Source of the DNA: Rodentolepis nana
Taxonomy: Eukaryota; Platyhelminthes; Cestoda; Cyclophyllidea; Hymenolepididae
Direction of reading: 5' to 3'
NCBI GenBank assembly: GCA_900617975.1
Contig: UZAE01012484.1
Location: 1-19,978, forward strand
Length of the DNA stretch: 19,978 nucleotides
Each line of letters opens with the position of its first letter. Position 1 is the first letter of the stretch. Below are positions 1 to 9,541 of this stretch, piece after piece. A program made the translations under genes and the position numbers. Below the pieces are notes generated by a model that saw only the letters and a program-made list of their open reading frames with translations, searched no databases and was not told the DNA's origin.

Positions 1-49
1 GGGCTAATGATACCTATCATAACGCCTGCCATTTGAAATACATAAATTT
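1..49 (+). mobile_element. Element S (SINE-like) copy A, 3' tail only, cut by window edge
   Basis: The first bases are the conserved 3' tail of element S in sense orientation: GGGCTAATGATA, then a stem-loop (7-20), then CCTGCCATTTGAAA and a short A+T tail. The head and body lie outside the window, so length and TSD cannot be judged. The match to the tails of the other copies is close to base-for-base. Confidence 0.85.
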
Positions 50-1136
50 CCAGCGTTTAGTTCAGCCCAATCAATCACGATTATCGCTCTCAGACTCGCC
101 TTCGAGTAAAAGAGGGTATCTCTCCATTGAAAAGAATAACGTATATTCCCATTTACCTCTTTTACATGAACGCTTAATCACTGTAAATCGACTTCTTCTC
201 CTCATCTAATGCCAAATTTGAAGGCAAAGACGGATCCTTGCTACTGAAAATCGATGCTTATCTAAAAGCGGAAAAAAATGAGAATTTATTGCAGATTACA
301 AATTTACGAGGATTAATGTGTGCACAGCCACTGAGTTGCTCTTCCTTTGATTTTCGAAAAATGTATTCTGATTTATTTCTGGTGATGTTGCTTTCTGATT
401 TAGTCTTAAGCCTATCTCATTCGTATTTTAAGAACTGACGATTTCTTGCATTATGTTTGTTAAAATCATTCAGACAAAGTCAGTTAATTCAATATTTATT
501 GATAATTTTTGTTTGAACTTGCAAGCTCAAAGGCCTTGGGTGTTTTGTTTTGCAATATCTCAGATATTTGTAAAATTTTTGCATAAATGTATTTACTTTC
601 AATGTCATCCGATAATATTAAGTCTAAAATGTAAAAAATATCCAGCATAAAATTTTATCAAAATGTAATAGTACAAATCAAAAATAAGGTTCAAATTTGC
701 AGTATTCTCATAAAATGGGTTTAAATAAACTCTAGAATGAAGCAGTTGGCATATTAATTTGCATATTCTTGAATACTTTACAGGCCACTCATAATACTAC
801 ATATCCATACAATTTTCGTTTTGATTTTATCTTCATTTATAAATTATTTTTTTGCTTTTTGCATGCATGAGAACTTAGACGATCATTCTTTAAGCACTAT
901 ACTTAAAGTAGTCTGAATATATTTGAAAACAGCACATTATGAATGGATGACTGATGACTGATTTTATTTTAATGAAAGCATAAGCTATTCTTTTCTATGG
1001 GACCAAACATAAGCGAATGTTTCTGAAATGATTCCTCTTCCTTGAAACAGCAATTTTAATCGTTAATCAAAATGGAAATCTATATCCATGCTTTCTCTTG
1101 CTGAAATGAAACATTTTAGTTCTGAAGTCATTATTT
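50..1136. other. A+T-rich DNA, nothing recognised
   Basis: Short open frames (238-438, opening with a non-ATG codon, and 453-650) have low-complexity, A+T-driven composition and no motif. I see no repeat shared with the rest of the window and no RNA gene. Confidence 0.6.
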
Positions 1137-1150
1137 ATCTCGATGAATAT

Positions 1151-1477
1151 TTATTTATTTATATCAAATGGCAGACGTTTTGATAGTTATCATTAGCCCA
1201 TTAGTTGACTTCAGACTTCACAGAGAGGAGGAGAAACATCACAGTGAAAAAAATTCGGGCGAGGGAGGGACAGAAGAGTGTTTCAAAGATGTAAAAGAGA
1301 CAGACACAAAGGTAGAAAAAAGGTGAGGCGAGTACTGTTGAAGTGATCGGATTTGACATACAGTGAGGTGATGGTAGTTTGAAGTGAGAAGTCAACTGCC
1401 GGTTAATAGACTTGTGTGCTGTATGAGTATACGTTACCCAGGGTGCACCATGTGGAGGTAAGTCTATCCCACACCAC
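1151..1477 (-). mobile_element. Element S copy B, essentially full length, 14-bp TSD
   Basis: Read on the minus strand, this copy runs from the head (ATAGACTTACCTCCACATGG near 1470-1445) through a pyrimidine-rich body to the tail and a (TAAA)n run at 1151-1165. It is flanked by an exact 14-bp direct repeat, ATCTCGATGAATAT, at 1137-1150 and 1478-1491. That fixes both ends and shows insertion by a retrotransposition-type mechanism with the A-rich end as the 3' end. Its CCACGTGG core has become CCATGTGG on the plus strand. A 92-codon open frame on the minus strand here has no protein-like features and is incidental. Confidence 0.92.
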
Positions 1478-1491
1478 ATCTCGATGAATAT

Positions 1492-2830
1492 AGAGAATTT
1501 CGCAAAATTTATTGAAAGTCGTAAAAATAATTATTTTCACAGACAGGAAAATTATGTATTTTAATGACTTAAATTTGCTTTAGCTATTAATAATCGTTTT
1601 GTCCTGGGAATTCCCTCTGGCAATTTTCTTTACCACGTTATCATGATTTTCCTTCCACTCGTCATTGCAAAATTGAGTATTACAGTTGAAAGAAATATGT
1701 TTCAAAAAAATGACCTATTTTGACAGCAATTTAGAACTTCAGTAATAATATAGTATTTGCTCAAACCGCTTTCAGATGTTTTATGTTTGTTATCAAGAAC
1801 ATACAATCTTCACTCTGCTGAATGTTGAGGCCTACATTAACGTGAATGTTATTTATATTGCCACACCTATAATTTAATGTATATGCACATTGGCAACGGA
1901 GATAAAATTGTTTTTTTTCCACTTCATTTCACATCAAATTGCCATCTTTACCTATTGAATGATTGTATACTACTATTTTATTGGTTGTAATCAGTAATAT
2001 CTCACGAATTCGCTTTATTTTGAAGCCTACCCCATTCAACCTTAAGTTATCTAGGAATCATAATATATTTTCTAATTTTCTTTCAAATGAAAATCATTTT
2101 ATTTTAATTTTATTCATTTCCACGTGGAAATTAAGAAAAATTTGAGATTGGGAAATTATTAAAAATTATAAATTGCTGTATAAAGTATTGCTATAAATAT
2201 TGTAATTTTTTATGGTAATGAAGAATATTTAAATATAACGTGGTAGAAGGGTAGTATACCACCAAATTATTTGACGTTTCCAAATAAATATCTCTTTCTG
2301 TCGAGCCTATTTATTGAGATAAGAGGCTTCAAGCCGATGACATTGATTAGATTGTCTGGCACGCGTGTCTATAGTCCGTTTTCATTTCATGTAAATATTT
2401 CCTATTTATCGTTCTAATGATGAAAAGTCTAAATTACTTGTGTAACCTTATTTTGTACAATAATATCAAATTATTTTGTTGTAATTTATTACTACACACT
2501 CTATCTTATACATTAGTGCATTGGAGCTCATATTAGCACAAAACGTTTTTAAAATTTCCCGACAAATAAAATGACCATATACGTTGGAATTGCAATAATT
2601 TCAGACGACGCGAAATCCATGCGTAAACTTCTGAGTCTTTTGAAGGAAGTGAGTGGACTGGAACCTTGTTAAAAATTAATCGTTTATTTTTCTCTAATGC
2701 ATTTGCAGTTGTAAATTCTTGTTTTATTTGAATTCAGCCTACAAGCGTAGCATTAGTCATGGCTAAAAAGCCCCACATGGAAATCCAGTGAAGATTTTGA
2801 ATTCTGCATTATGCAAGCCTGAGACAATTT
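1492..2830. other. A+T-rich DNA, nothing recognised
   Basis: No open frame with protein-like composition, no element S match and no clear inverted repeat. The segment around 2300-2390 is slightly less A+T-rich but shows no identifiable feature. Confidence 0.6.
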
Positions 2831-2845
2831 AAATAAATGATTATT

Positions 2846-3447
2846 TATATCAAATGGCAGGCTTTATAATATTTATCACTAGCCCTTTAATTGACTTCAG
2901 GCTTCACAGGATGGAAGGAACATCAAAGTGAAAAAGGTCGAGAGGGAGGGGGAACAGGAGAATGTTTTAAAGATATAAAGGAGGTAGGCACAAAGGTAGA
3001 TGAAAGGTGAGGTGAGTACTGTGGAAGTGGTCGAATATAGACAAAGGTGAGGTGAGTACTGTAAAAATAGTCGAATATGATATAGAGTGGGGTGATGGTA
3101 GTTTGAAGTCAGAAGTCAACTGCCGATCAATAGACTTTTTGCAAGTCAGAAGTCAACTGCCGATCAATAGACTTTTTTGTCTTTGAAGTCAGAAGTCAAC
3201 TACCGTACAGTGGGGTCATGGTAGTTTGAAGTGAGAAGTCAACTGTCGTTAATAGACGGGATCATGGTAGTTTGAAGTCAACTGCCAGGTAATTGACGGG
3301 GTAGTTTGAAGTGAGAAGTCAACTGCCAGTTAATATAATTTTTTGTGAAGTGAGAAGTCAACTGTCGGTTAATAGACTTTTTTGCCGTATGAGTATACGT
3401 TGCCCAAGGTGCACCACGTGGAGGTAGGTCTATCGCACACCCAAGTA
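2846..3447 (-). mobile_element. Element S copy C, internally expanded to ~600 bp
   Basis: The copy has a normal tail at its left end and a normal head at its right end, but its length is nearly double the usual ~320 bp. The extra length is tandem repetition in the body (3101-3384, listed separately) plus a second copy of the GGTGAGGTGAGTACTGT segment (3006-3022 and 3046-3062). Flanking direct repeats AAATAAATGATTATT (2831-2845) and AAATACATGATTATT (3448-3462) match at 14 of 15 positions. The whole expanded structure therefore lies inside one insertion event. Confidence 0.9.
3101..3384 (-). repeat. Minisatellite-like tandem array inside element S copy C
   Basis: On the plus strand the motif AGAAGTCAACTGCC followed by AATAGACTTTTTTG, normally present once per element, recurs about seven times at spacings of roughly 37-43 bp. 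Occurrences of AGTCAACT start near 3114, 3151, 3194, 3237, 3276, 3317 and 3356. Units are imperfect, and two include a copy of the neighbouring GGGGTCATGGTAGTTTGAAG segment. This points to several rounds of slippage, unequal exchange or template switching. Confidence 0.85.
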
Positions 3448-3462
3448 AAATACATGATTATT

Positions 3463-3799
3463 ATCCAGAGTCTTGATAATAGTAATACCTACTTAAAAAA
3501 ATTCCTCTTATAGTAGCGACAGATTCATTTTAACTTTTAAACAGATATCTGCCACAACTTGGCAAAAGTAAAAGAAAAAACCCTTATTTCCTTCTAAAAA
3601 CTCTTTAATTTACAAGCGTTTGCTGACATATTTAGTGACTAAGGTATCGATTTTAATAACCAATAAAGTGAATTTTTAAAGTTTGTCAAAATCATTAAGT
3701 GGATAATATGTTATTTGACATATTAATTCAGAGCTTTCTTGAATCTTCGAAATATATATTTACATTATTCCATTTCATGAACTTTATTTCTTTTGCCAA
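3463..3799. other. A+T-rich DNA between copy C and the RNase H relic
   Basis: If the relic at 3800 were part of a longer LINE, reverse transcriptase motifs would be expected here on the plus strand. None is seen, so the relic is truncated at its 5' side or its upstream part has decayed beyond recognition. Confidence 0.55.
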
Positions 3800-4385
3800 T
3801 TGACAATCAATGTCAACTATCCTGTAAATCAATGGCTCCAAGTTTTCACTGATGGGTCATATGTAGAAAACCAAGCAAACTTTGGTGCAGGAGCTTACTC
3901 TGAACTATTCTCTCTCGAAGCAGCAGCGGGGCACAATAGATCCACATTAAAAGAAAAAATAGGGGCCATTATGATAGCATTAGGCCAATTATCTTGCCTG
4001 GATACGAAATTCACCAAAGCGGTGATACTTTCGGGCTCATAGTCAGCAATAAATTCAATTGGAAACAGAGAGCCACCGAAAACAGTCGATATATACGAAT
4101 TTTTAAAACTCTATCAGTTGCTGAGAGAAAAAACAAAACAGTACTTTTGCACTGGTTCAATGGAAATAATAAATATACCTTTGTGGTAAAAGGCACTGAT
4201 AAATTGAAACTGGAAGCCTTACATTAACCATTTATTTCAAAAATTGCAAGTGTACTACGTTTCGATGCCACAATTGTTGCAATACACAAAGCTTTCAAAT
4301 GTTAGATATCTGCGGATATATAAGTAGAAAAGTTAAATACATTGGCACTTTAGGATTGAAAACAGGATGCTAATTAGATCATATT
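3800..4385 (+). pseudogene. Degenerate LINE RNase H domain fragment (frameshift and stop)
   Basis: The first frame (3800-4039) opens with a non-ATG codon and reads WLQVFTDGSYVENQANFGAG. TDGS is the first catalytic aspartate motif of the RNase H domain found in I-superfamily LINE polyproteins. Further on come ELFSLEAAAG and KFTKAVILSGS, where LINEs usually have AVILSDS, so the catalytic Asp appears to be Gly. A TAG follows at 4040-4042. The same frame then continues as LKLYQLLREK to about 4130. A one-base loss in the A-run at 4125-4131 shifts the reading to NKTVLLHWFNGNNKYTFVVK, ending near 4227. A weaker match, LGLKTGC then stop then LDHI (4348-4385), resembles the LRTGHDCLAKHL segment of the LINE at 8551-9154, so the fragment may reach that far. 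No reverse transcriptase is visible upstream and no TSD was found. This is an old, non-functional relic; the RNase H identity is secure and the downstream end is uncertain. Confidence 0.8.
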
Positions 4386-6034
4386 TTAAAGTTTCTATTA
4401 ATTATATAATTTCTGGATTTACAGTTTACAATTTGATGAATAATATCTAATAAATTTGTAATCTTTAGTTTAAATTTCAGTAATGAACTATGCTATAATT
4501 TTGAGCATTATGATATTTTAATATGAATTACATAATTTCACATTAAAAAATGAACTCAACTCTACTTGCGTTCGATGTCTGTTCACATCATCCGAAGTAA
4601 TAATCAGAAGATTCATATAAATTAACGTATTACGCCATAAAACAGCACTTTCGATCTTGCGTTTTGTATAGTAAGATAGTTTTAGTGCTTCCTTTACTAT
4701 GAAAATGTTGTATGTAAAGAATAACGCCAAAATTTTTCTACCCCAAGTCGAATTTATTAAACTTCTTGTCTTTAAAATAAACGCACGATCATAAGTCTTC
4801 ATTTCAAACTTTACATACAAATTGATGGGCGTTTTTTTCTTGGTAAATTGAAATTAGTCATCCTTTGTTTCCAGAGGCGCTTGATAGCATGGCATCACTT
4901 ACCTTTCATTCACTTTGCTTCTCGTTGTTTGACAAGTGCCTCAAAATAAGATTTTGTTTACCAAATAGCTTAGGATATTGGGTATTTATCCTCTCTTTTC
5001 GCCTTCAGTCATCTGGCATTCCTTCATTAAATGGGGATTAAAGACGATGGCATTAATGTTTTGATGATCATTCTGAGATATTTGCTGAATAACACAATTT
5101 TGCCACCAAAAACTTTTTCCGTATACTAAGTAATTGAGACCTCTTCACTTGGAAAGAAGATGTGTAAAAAATAGAAAATTGAAGACAATTATAACACGCC
5201 CAAATTTACCTTTTTATTAATTTTTCCATAACCATTTAAAAAGGTACGTAAATGAATTTAATGATCTCGCTAAAAAATAAACTGATTGTGTTTATCAAAT
5301 CAATTTATGCTCTACTAATTCTTAAAATCTAGCGTTTACATATATAGTTCCAAATGAAAGGAAGTTGAGTCCAATATTAAGCATTGTGACCTGATAAATA
5401 AAAATATTGATAACTTAAAAATCGAAGTATTATCACACGCTTCGCTACTCATGTTATACCTAATACGTACCAAACAGATCAATTTGATTTCTAGTTGATA
5501 AGCAGTAATTAAATTGAATGACGTTGAATCACAGATGAATAGTCAGATATCGATATTTTGAACGAAAAGTATTGATGAGCTGTCGTCATGTTATTAGTGT
5601 ATGTTAAAAATAATGTATAACTAAGGTCATATTTCTGTATAATTGGAAATGAAAGTCAATAAGATGATTTATAATTGATTTAATACATTGCTTATCGTTG
5701 AAAATATATTCACTTCAGGCGATGCCATTAACGTACTTCAAATTAAACAAGTTCCATTAACTAATGGCATGATTATTTATTTAAGAAATATTTCCCAGTC
5801 ATTATTTCCCGAAAAACTAGTGAAATTAAAACTGCTGGGTCAATAGAGAGTGAAAATAATAAATATTGGAAAATAATTCGATATAAAAGTTATTACACTA
5901 ACGTGTATCAATAAATTGAGCCATATGCCACGTATCGAAGACACTTTTTAATGCGTTATGAATTTTATTGCATTGTCTGCAATATTTACCCATCGTCTGT
6001 AAATGAAGTTAAATAGTATATGGCAAAAATATTT
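4386..6034. other. A+T-rich DNA, nothing recognised
   Basis: Long stretch without element S. A 100-codon minus-strand open frame (4518-4820) has no recognisable domain or exon-like codon use, and I treat it as chance. Confidence 0.6.
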
Positions 6035-6048
6035 GTGACTTAACTATT

Positions 6049-6560
6049 TATTTATTTCAAATGGCAGGCGTTTTGATATTTATCATCAGCCATTTAGCTG
6101 ACTTCGGGCTTCACGGAGGGAAGGTTCATCAAAGTAGCCGAAAGTCGAGGGGTGGGGAACAGAAGAGCGATTCACAGATGTAAAAGAAGCAGACAGACAC
6201 AAAGGTAGAGAAAAAGGTAAGGTGAGTACTATGAAAGTAGTCGAATATGACAACCAGAGGGGTCGTGGCAGTTTGAAGTGAGAAGTCAAATGCCGGTTAA
6301 TAGACATTTTGCCGTTAACTGCCAGTTAATAGACTTTTTGCCGTATGAATATAACGAAAGCCGAGTGATAGACTTTTTTGCCGTAAGAAAATACGCTGCC
6401 CAGGGTGCACCACGTGGAGGTAAGTCTATCGCACACAAACTTCCGGTTAATAGACTTTTTACCGTATGAGTATACGTTTCCCAGGGTGCACCACGTGGAG
6501 GTAAGTCTATCGCACACCCACCAGGGTGCACCACGTGGAGGTAAGTCTATCGCACACCCC
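6049..6560 (-). mobile_element. Element S copy D with three head modules, 14-bp TSD
   Basis: Tail and body are on the left, and at the right (5') end the head module occurs three times. An exact 14-bp repeat, GTGACTTAACTATT, flanks the whole 512-bp structure (6035-6048 and 6561-6574), so it is bounded as one insertion. This copy belongs to the subgroup with AGCCATTTAGCTGACTT and TATTTC next to the tail, shared with copy K. Two overlapping open frames of 60-80 codons arise only from the repeated heads and are not protein-like. Confidence 0.92.
6400..6557 (-). repeat. Triplicated 37-bp head module of element S
   Basis: The plus-strand module CCAGGGTGCACCACGTGGAG plus GTAAGTCTATCGCACAC occurs at 6400-6436, 6481-6517 and 6521-6557. 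The three copies appear identical by eye. The first two are separated by a further piece of element (GGTTAATAGACTTTTT and TATGAGTATACG); the last two are only 3 bp apart. Identity among the units, against 10-20 percent divergence between copies elsewhere, suggests recent duplication or gene-conversion-like copying. Confidence 0.9.
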
Positions 6561-6574
6561 GTGACTTAACTATT

Positions 6575-8537
6575 AATTAGAATTATTATATCCTTCTTAA
6601 AGGTGCTTTAAAACGTATACAAGATACCTATATCCAACCATTTTTGGACCCAATTTGGGTTAACTTAAATAACATCATTATAAATAGCCAGCAAACAGAA
6701 AATAAATTTCCTCAAGAATAAGATCTAAAGCATTGGAAATAGAATTAGCACCCTGCAAGATATTTTAAGTAGGCCTATTATAAGGGTAATTAGAATGAAG
6801 GCGAATATAAATCTCTCAAATTTTAGTGTTGGTATTGCTAAATATAGGAATATGAATAGTTTGAAGAAGGGCTAATATTAAAAATAAAAAAGTTACAATG
6901 GGCAAGCAGGAAGATAAAATGTAGAAATGCGTTATAAAACAGAAGTCAATTTGTTTGAGATGGTGATGAGTGCCCAGTTTTGTGTTAAGTTCAAAGAAAT
7001 TTGACGTAGAAAAAGATTAACGGATGGCAAATGTAATAATTAACGAAGAACTTACGAACCCACAGTTAAAATTAAGTTTTAAATGAGTATGTGTTATAAG
7101 GGTTTTAATGAATAGTAATAAAAGTATCCATAAGGATAAAATTTGCTATTTAGCAGGAGTTTAGAACATTTCTAAGTTGCCTAAAAATATTCCAAGCTAA
7201 AAGAGACTGTCAAATCTAACTCTCCATAACACTTATCTTAAAAGCGCACTATTAAAACAAAACTAAATCTTGCTTATTGTTTCAATGAGCTGCTTTTAGG
7301 AATTAATGAAAAAATGCTGATTAAAATCTTCATTTTTTCATTTGCATGGGAAAAAAATAGAAAAAATTTTCATTTACCAATTAAAAATTTATTTATTTAT
7401 AATGCCTATATTGTTAACAACAGTCCTCGTCTACGAGAGCAGTTAGCTACCGCGGAATACGAAATCGATTTTGTACTGATTGAAATGATTGAATAAACTA
7501 CCCCGTTTTGGATCTTTCGAGCGCTCTCTCGAATCTTGCGATCTTAGAGGTTATTTCCATCGTCCAAGCCAATTCGGTGCTATATTTATTCAGTATTTAA
7601 CAATGAACTAAGAAAAACTGAATTAATTTTGTGCAAAAATCATTCTCGAAGAAGCCATTCCTTTTATTACCCAAATGCTCAACTATATGTTGCTTATTGA
7701 ATAAAATATGGGATATATTAAATATTATTGATAAATTATCGCCGAAAAATAATTTCTCATTTTTCATTTACTATCTTTAATATTGAGTTAATCATCCAAC
7801 GAATCCATATATATTTTAAAGTAAATTTAAGTTCTTTACCGGAAGAAGATTAAGCTCCTTCGAGAGACGATTGCCAAATGAATTATGCTTTTGGTGCCTT
7901 GCTAGAGGAAAAACTCTCTAATTAAATTCTTTCCAAACCGCATATGACCACGTCATGGATTATGGAGCAAAACAGCCAAATCCAGATACTCTTCCGGCGC
8001 CATGTCTTATTGCGGCAGATTTATGTCCCCACCACATGCGAGGATATGCGAAAACGTTTTCCTGAAGTTATGACTTCCGGCAAATTTAGAAGAGCCTTAT
8101 TAATTAAAACAACACTAAAATAAAATTTATATGCCAAACTTACAAATTTTTTCCTAACATTTTCTATTAGCTTCAAATTGAATATAAAATTGAATATTTT
8201 TTTACTAAATCTATGAGAATTTCGGAAGGTGTTCAAAGGAGAATAATAATTTTTTTTTAAAATTAAAAAACAGTTTGCCTCATCTCGTTAGCGAATAGTA
8301 TTTTGTTCCTATCAAATTGAAACCTTATTGACTCTAATTTGCTGGTATATTTCAAACTAAAAAAATCCCAATTGACAGCCGAAATAACGTATTAAACTCT
8401 TAATTTCTAAAATTTATTAAGCAAGTTAAATAAAAAATTGACCAATAAGTATAGAAATAATGAACAGTTCTCAGTTCTTCGGCAAAGATTTTTTCGAAGG
8501 AACTATATGAAGAAGATGGAGCTGTTCTGTACGTTAA
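6575..8537. other. A+T-rich DNA with two less A+T-rich patches
   Basis: Mostly featureless. Around 7500-7560 and 7840-8060 the base composition becomes noticeably more balanced (for example TCGAGCGCTCTCTCGAATCT and CTTCCGGCGCCATG). These could be unrecognised exons, regulatory DNA or old repeats. No continuous frame or splice-bounded reading convinced me. Confidence 0.5.
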
Positions 8538-8550
8538 CGCATCAAACATT

Positions 8551-9154
8551 TATTTATTTATTTCAAATGGCAGGTTTTATGATATTTATCATTAGCCCTT
8601 AACTTTTGACTTCAGCTTCCCCCATGGGTGGGGGGTACATATATAGCAGTTAATTAATAGCAGTTCATTAGCAGTCTTCTTGCTTCCCAGTATCTCTGGC
8701 TTTCCGTCGTTGTCTTTAGGGCTGGACACCGAATCAGGTGGGCCTTCTCCATTTCCTCCTGTAGGTTACATAGTGGGCATGTGGATTGAGTGTATACTCC
8801 CAATCTGTGAAGGTGTTTTGCCAAGCAATCGTGCCCGGTACGTAGTCTAAACTCAGCAACGGCTTCAATTCTTGGCCAGTCGGCTATGTCGGAGAATGCC
8901 ACTGTCCAATGTTTCTCCTTTGTTTGAGCTTTAATTTCGTTGCACCTTGAGGTATGGAATTCTCTCCTGATTAAGGCCTTCATTGTGTGGAAAGACATCG
9001 GCCGGTCCATGCATTGCAAAATCGTTGTCCCCTTCTTAGCATGTGTGTCAGCAAGTTCATTGCCTTTAACGCCACAGTGACCAGGAATCAATTGTAGGAC
9101 CACTGTTTTGTTTTTCTCTCTCAGCAGCTGATAGAGTTTTCTACATTCCTTTAT
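8551..9154 (-). mobile_element. 5'-truncated LINE (RNase H-bearing, I-superfamily type), 13-bp TSD
   Basis: A 604-bp 3' fragment of a non-LTR retrotransposon. From its 5' side it contains the end of an ORF2-type polyprotein (RNase H plus a Cys/His tail), a short 3' UTR with a C-rich/G-rich inverted repeat (8618-8636), and a tail ending in AAATAAATAAATAAAT. An exact repeat, CGCATCAAACATT, flanks it at 8538-8550 and 9155-9167. The last ~65 bp (8551-8619) match the 3' tail of element S, including GGGCTAATGATA and CCTGCCATTTGAAATAAATA. The presence of RNase H downstream of the expected RT is typical of I-superfamily clades; the exact clade cannot be named from this fragment. Confidence 0.93.
8654..9154 (-). 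pseudogene. C-terminal LINE ORF2 fragment: RNase H end and CPLC...H..C segment
   Basis: The open frame runs from an ATG at 9166 to TAA at 8654-8656 (170 codons). Its first four codons (M-F-D-A, 9155-9166) are target-site DNA, so LINE-derived protein starts at residue 5. Residues 11-45 include KLYQLLREKNKTVVLQLIPG and HCGVKGNELADTHAKKG, the last RNase H block, with the conserved His and the GNELAD Asp. Residues about 108-125 read EFRLRTGHDCLAKHLHRL. Residues about 132-153 read CPLCNLQEEMEKAHLIRCPA, a probable zinc-binding CCHC-type segment common at the C terminus of RNase H-bearing LINE polyproteins. The endonuclease, reverse transcriptase and the N-terminal part of RNase H are missing because the insertion is 5'-truncated. 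The frame has no internal stop, which suggests a fairly young insertion. It could not encode an active enzyme, and I see no promoter for it. Confidence 0.9.
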
Positions 9155-9167
9155 CGCATCAAACATT

Positions 9168-9541
9168 CAGACCTATAATTAAAATGTTTCTTTTAAACCG
9201 AATGACCCAAAATATATCGCCAATATTAAACGAACGACATTTATTACATATTACGAGTTATACAATGCATTTACTAAATCTTTCTTAATTATAACTCAAA
9301 AATTAAGTTTGAACTTTCTTAAACAAATTTCTGCACATTCAGGCTTTTCTTGTGACAACGCAATGCCCAATTACTTTTACGGACAGTTTTTAGTCACATG
9401 AAACATATTAATGGAACTGTTTTTCCTAATTTGTGTCGAGAATAGTCAAAAACGCATCAATAAATGACTTTTCACGGAAATCGCATGCAATTCTACTATT
9501 CATTGATATACATATTTCTGATACATGATATTTAATAAAAT
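9168..9541. other. A+T-rich DNA between the LINE and copy O
   Basis: Nothing recognised on either strand. Confidence 0.6.

Noticed and set aside
1201..1479. 92-codon minus-strand open frame with the protein text DLPPHGAPWVTYTH
   Set aside because: It lies inside element S copy B. The same peptide appears in frames across other copies (for example 6286-6534) only because the head DNA is repeated; there is no start context or conservation of the frame between copies.
4518..4820. 100-codon minus-strand open frame as a possible gene
   Set aside because: No domain, signal or repeat is recognisable, and a frame of this length is expected by chance in 20 kb of a eukaryotic genome.
7840..8060. Possible conserved exon in a less A+T-rich patch
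   Set aside because: I found no reading frame on either strand that avoids stops across the patch with convincing splice sites, so it is recorded only as a compositional change.
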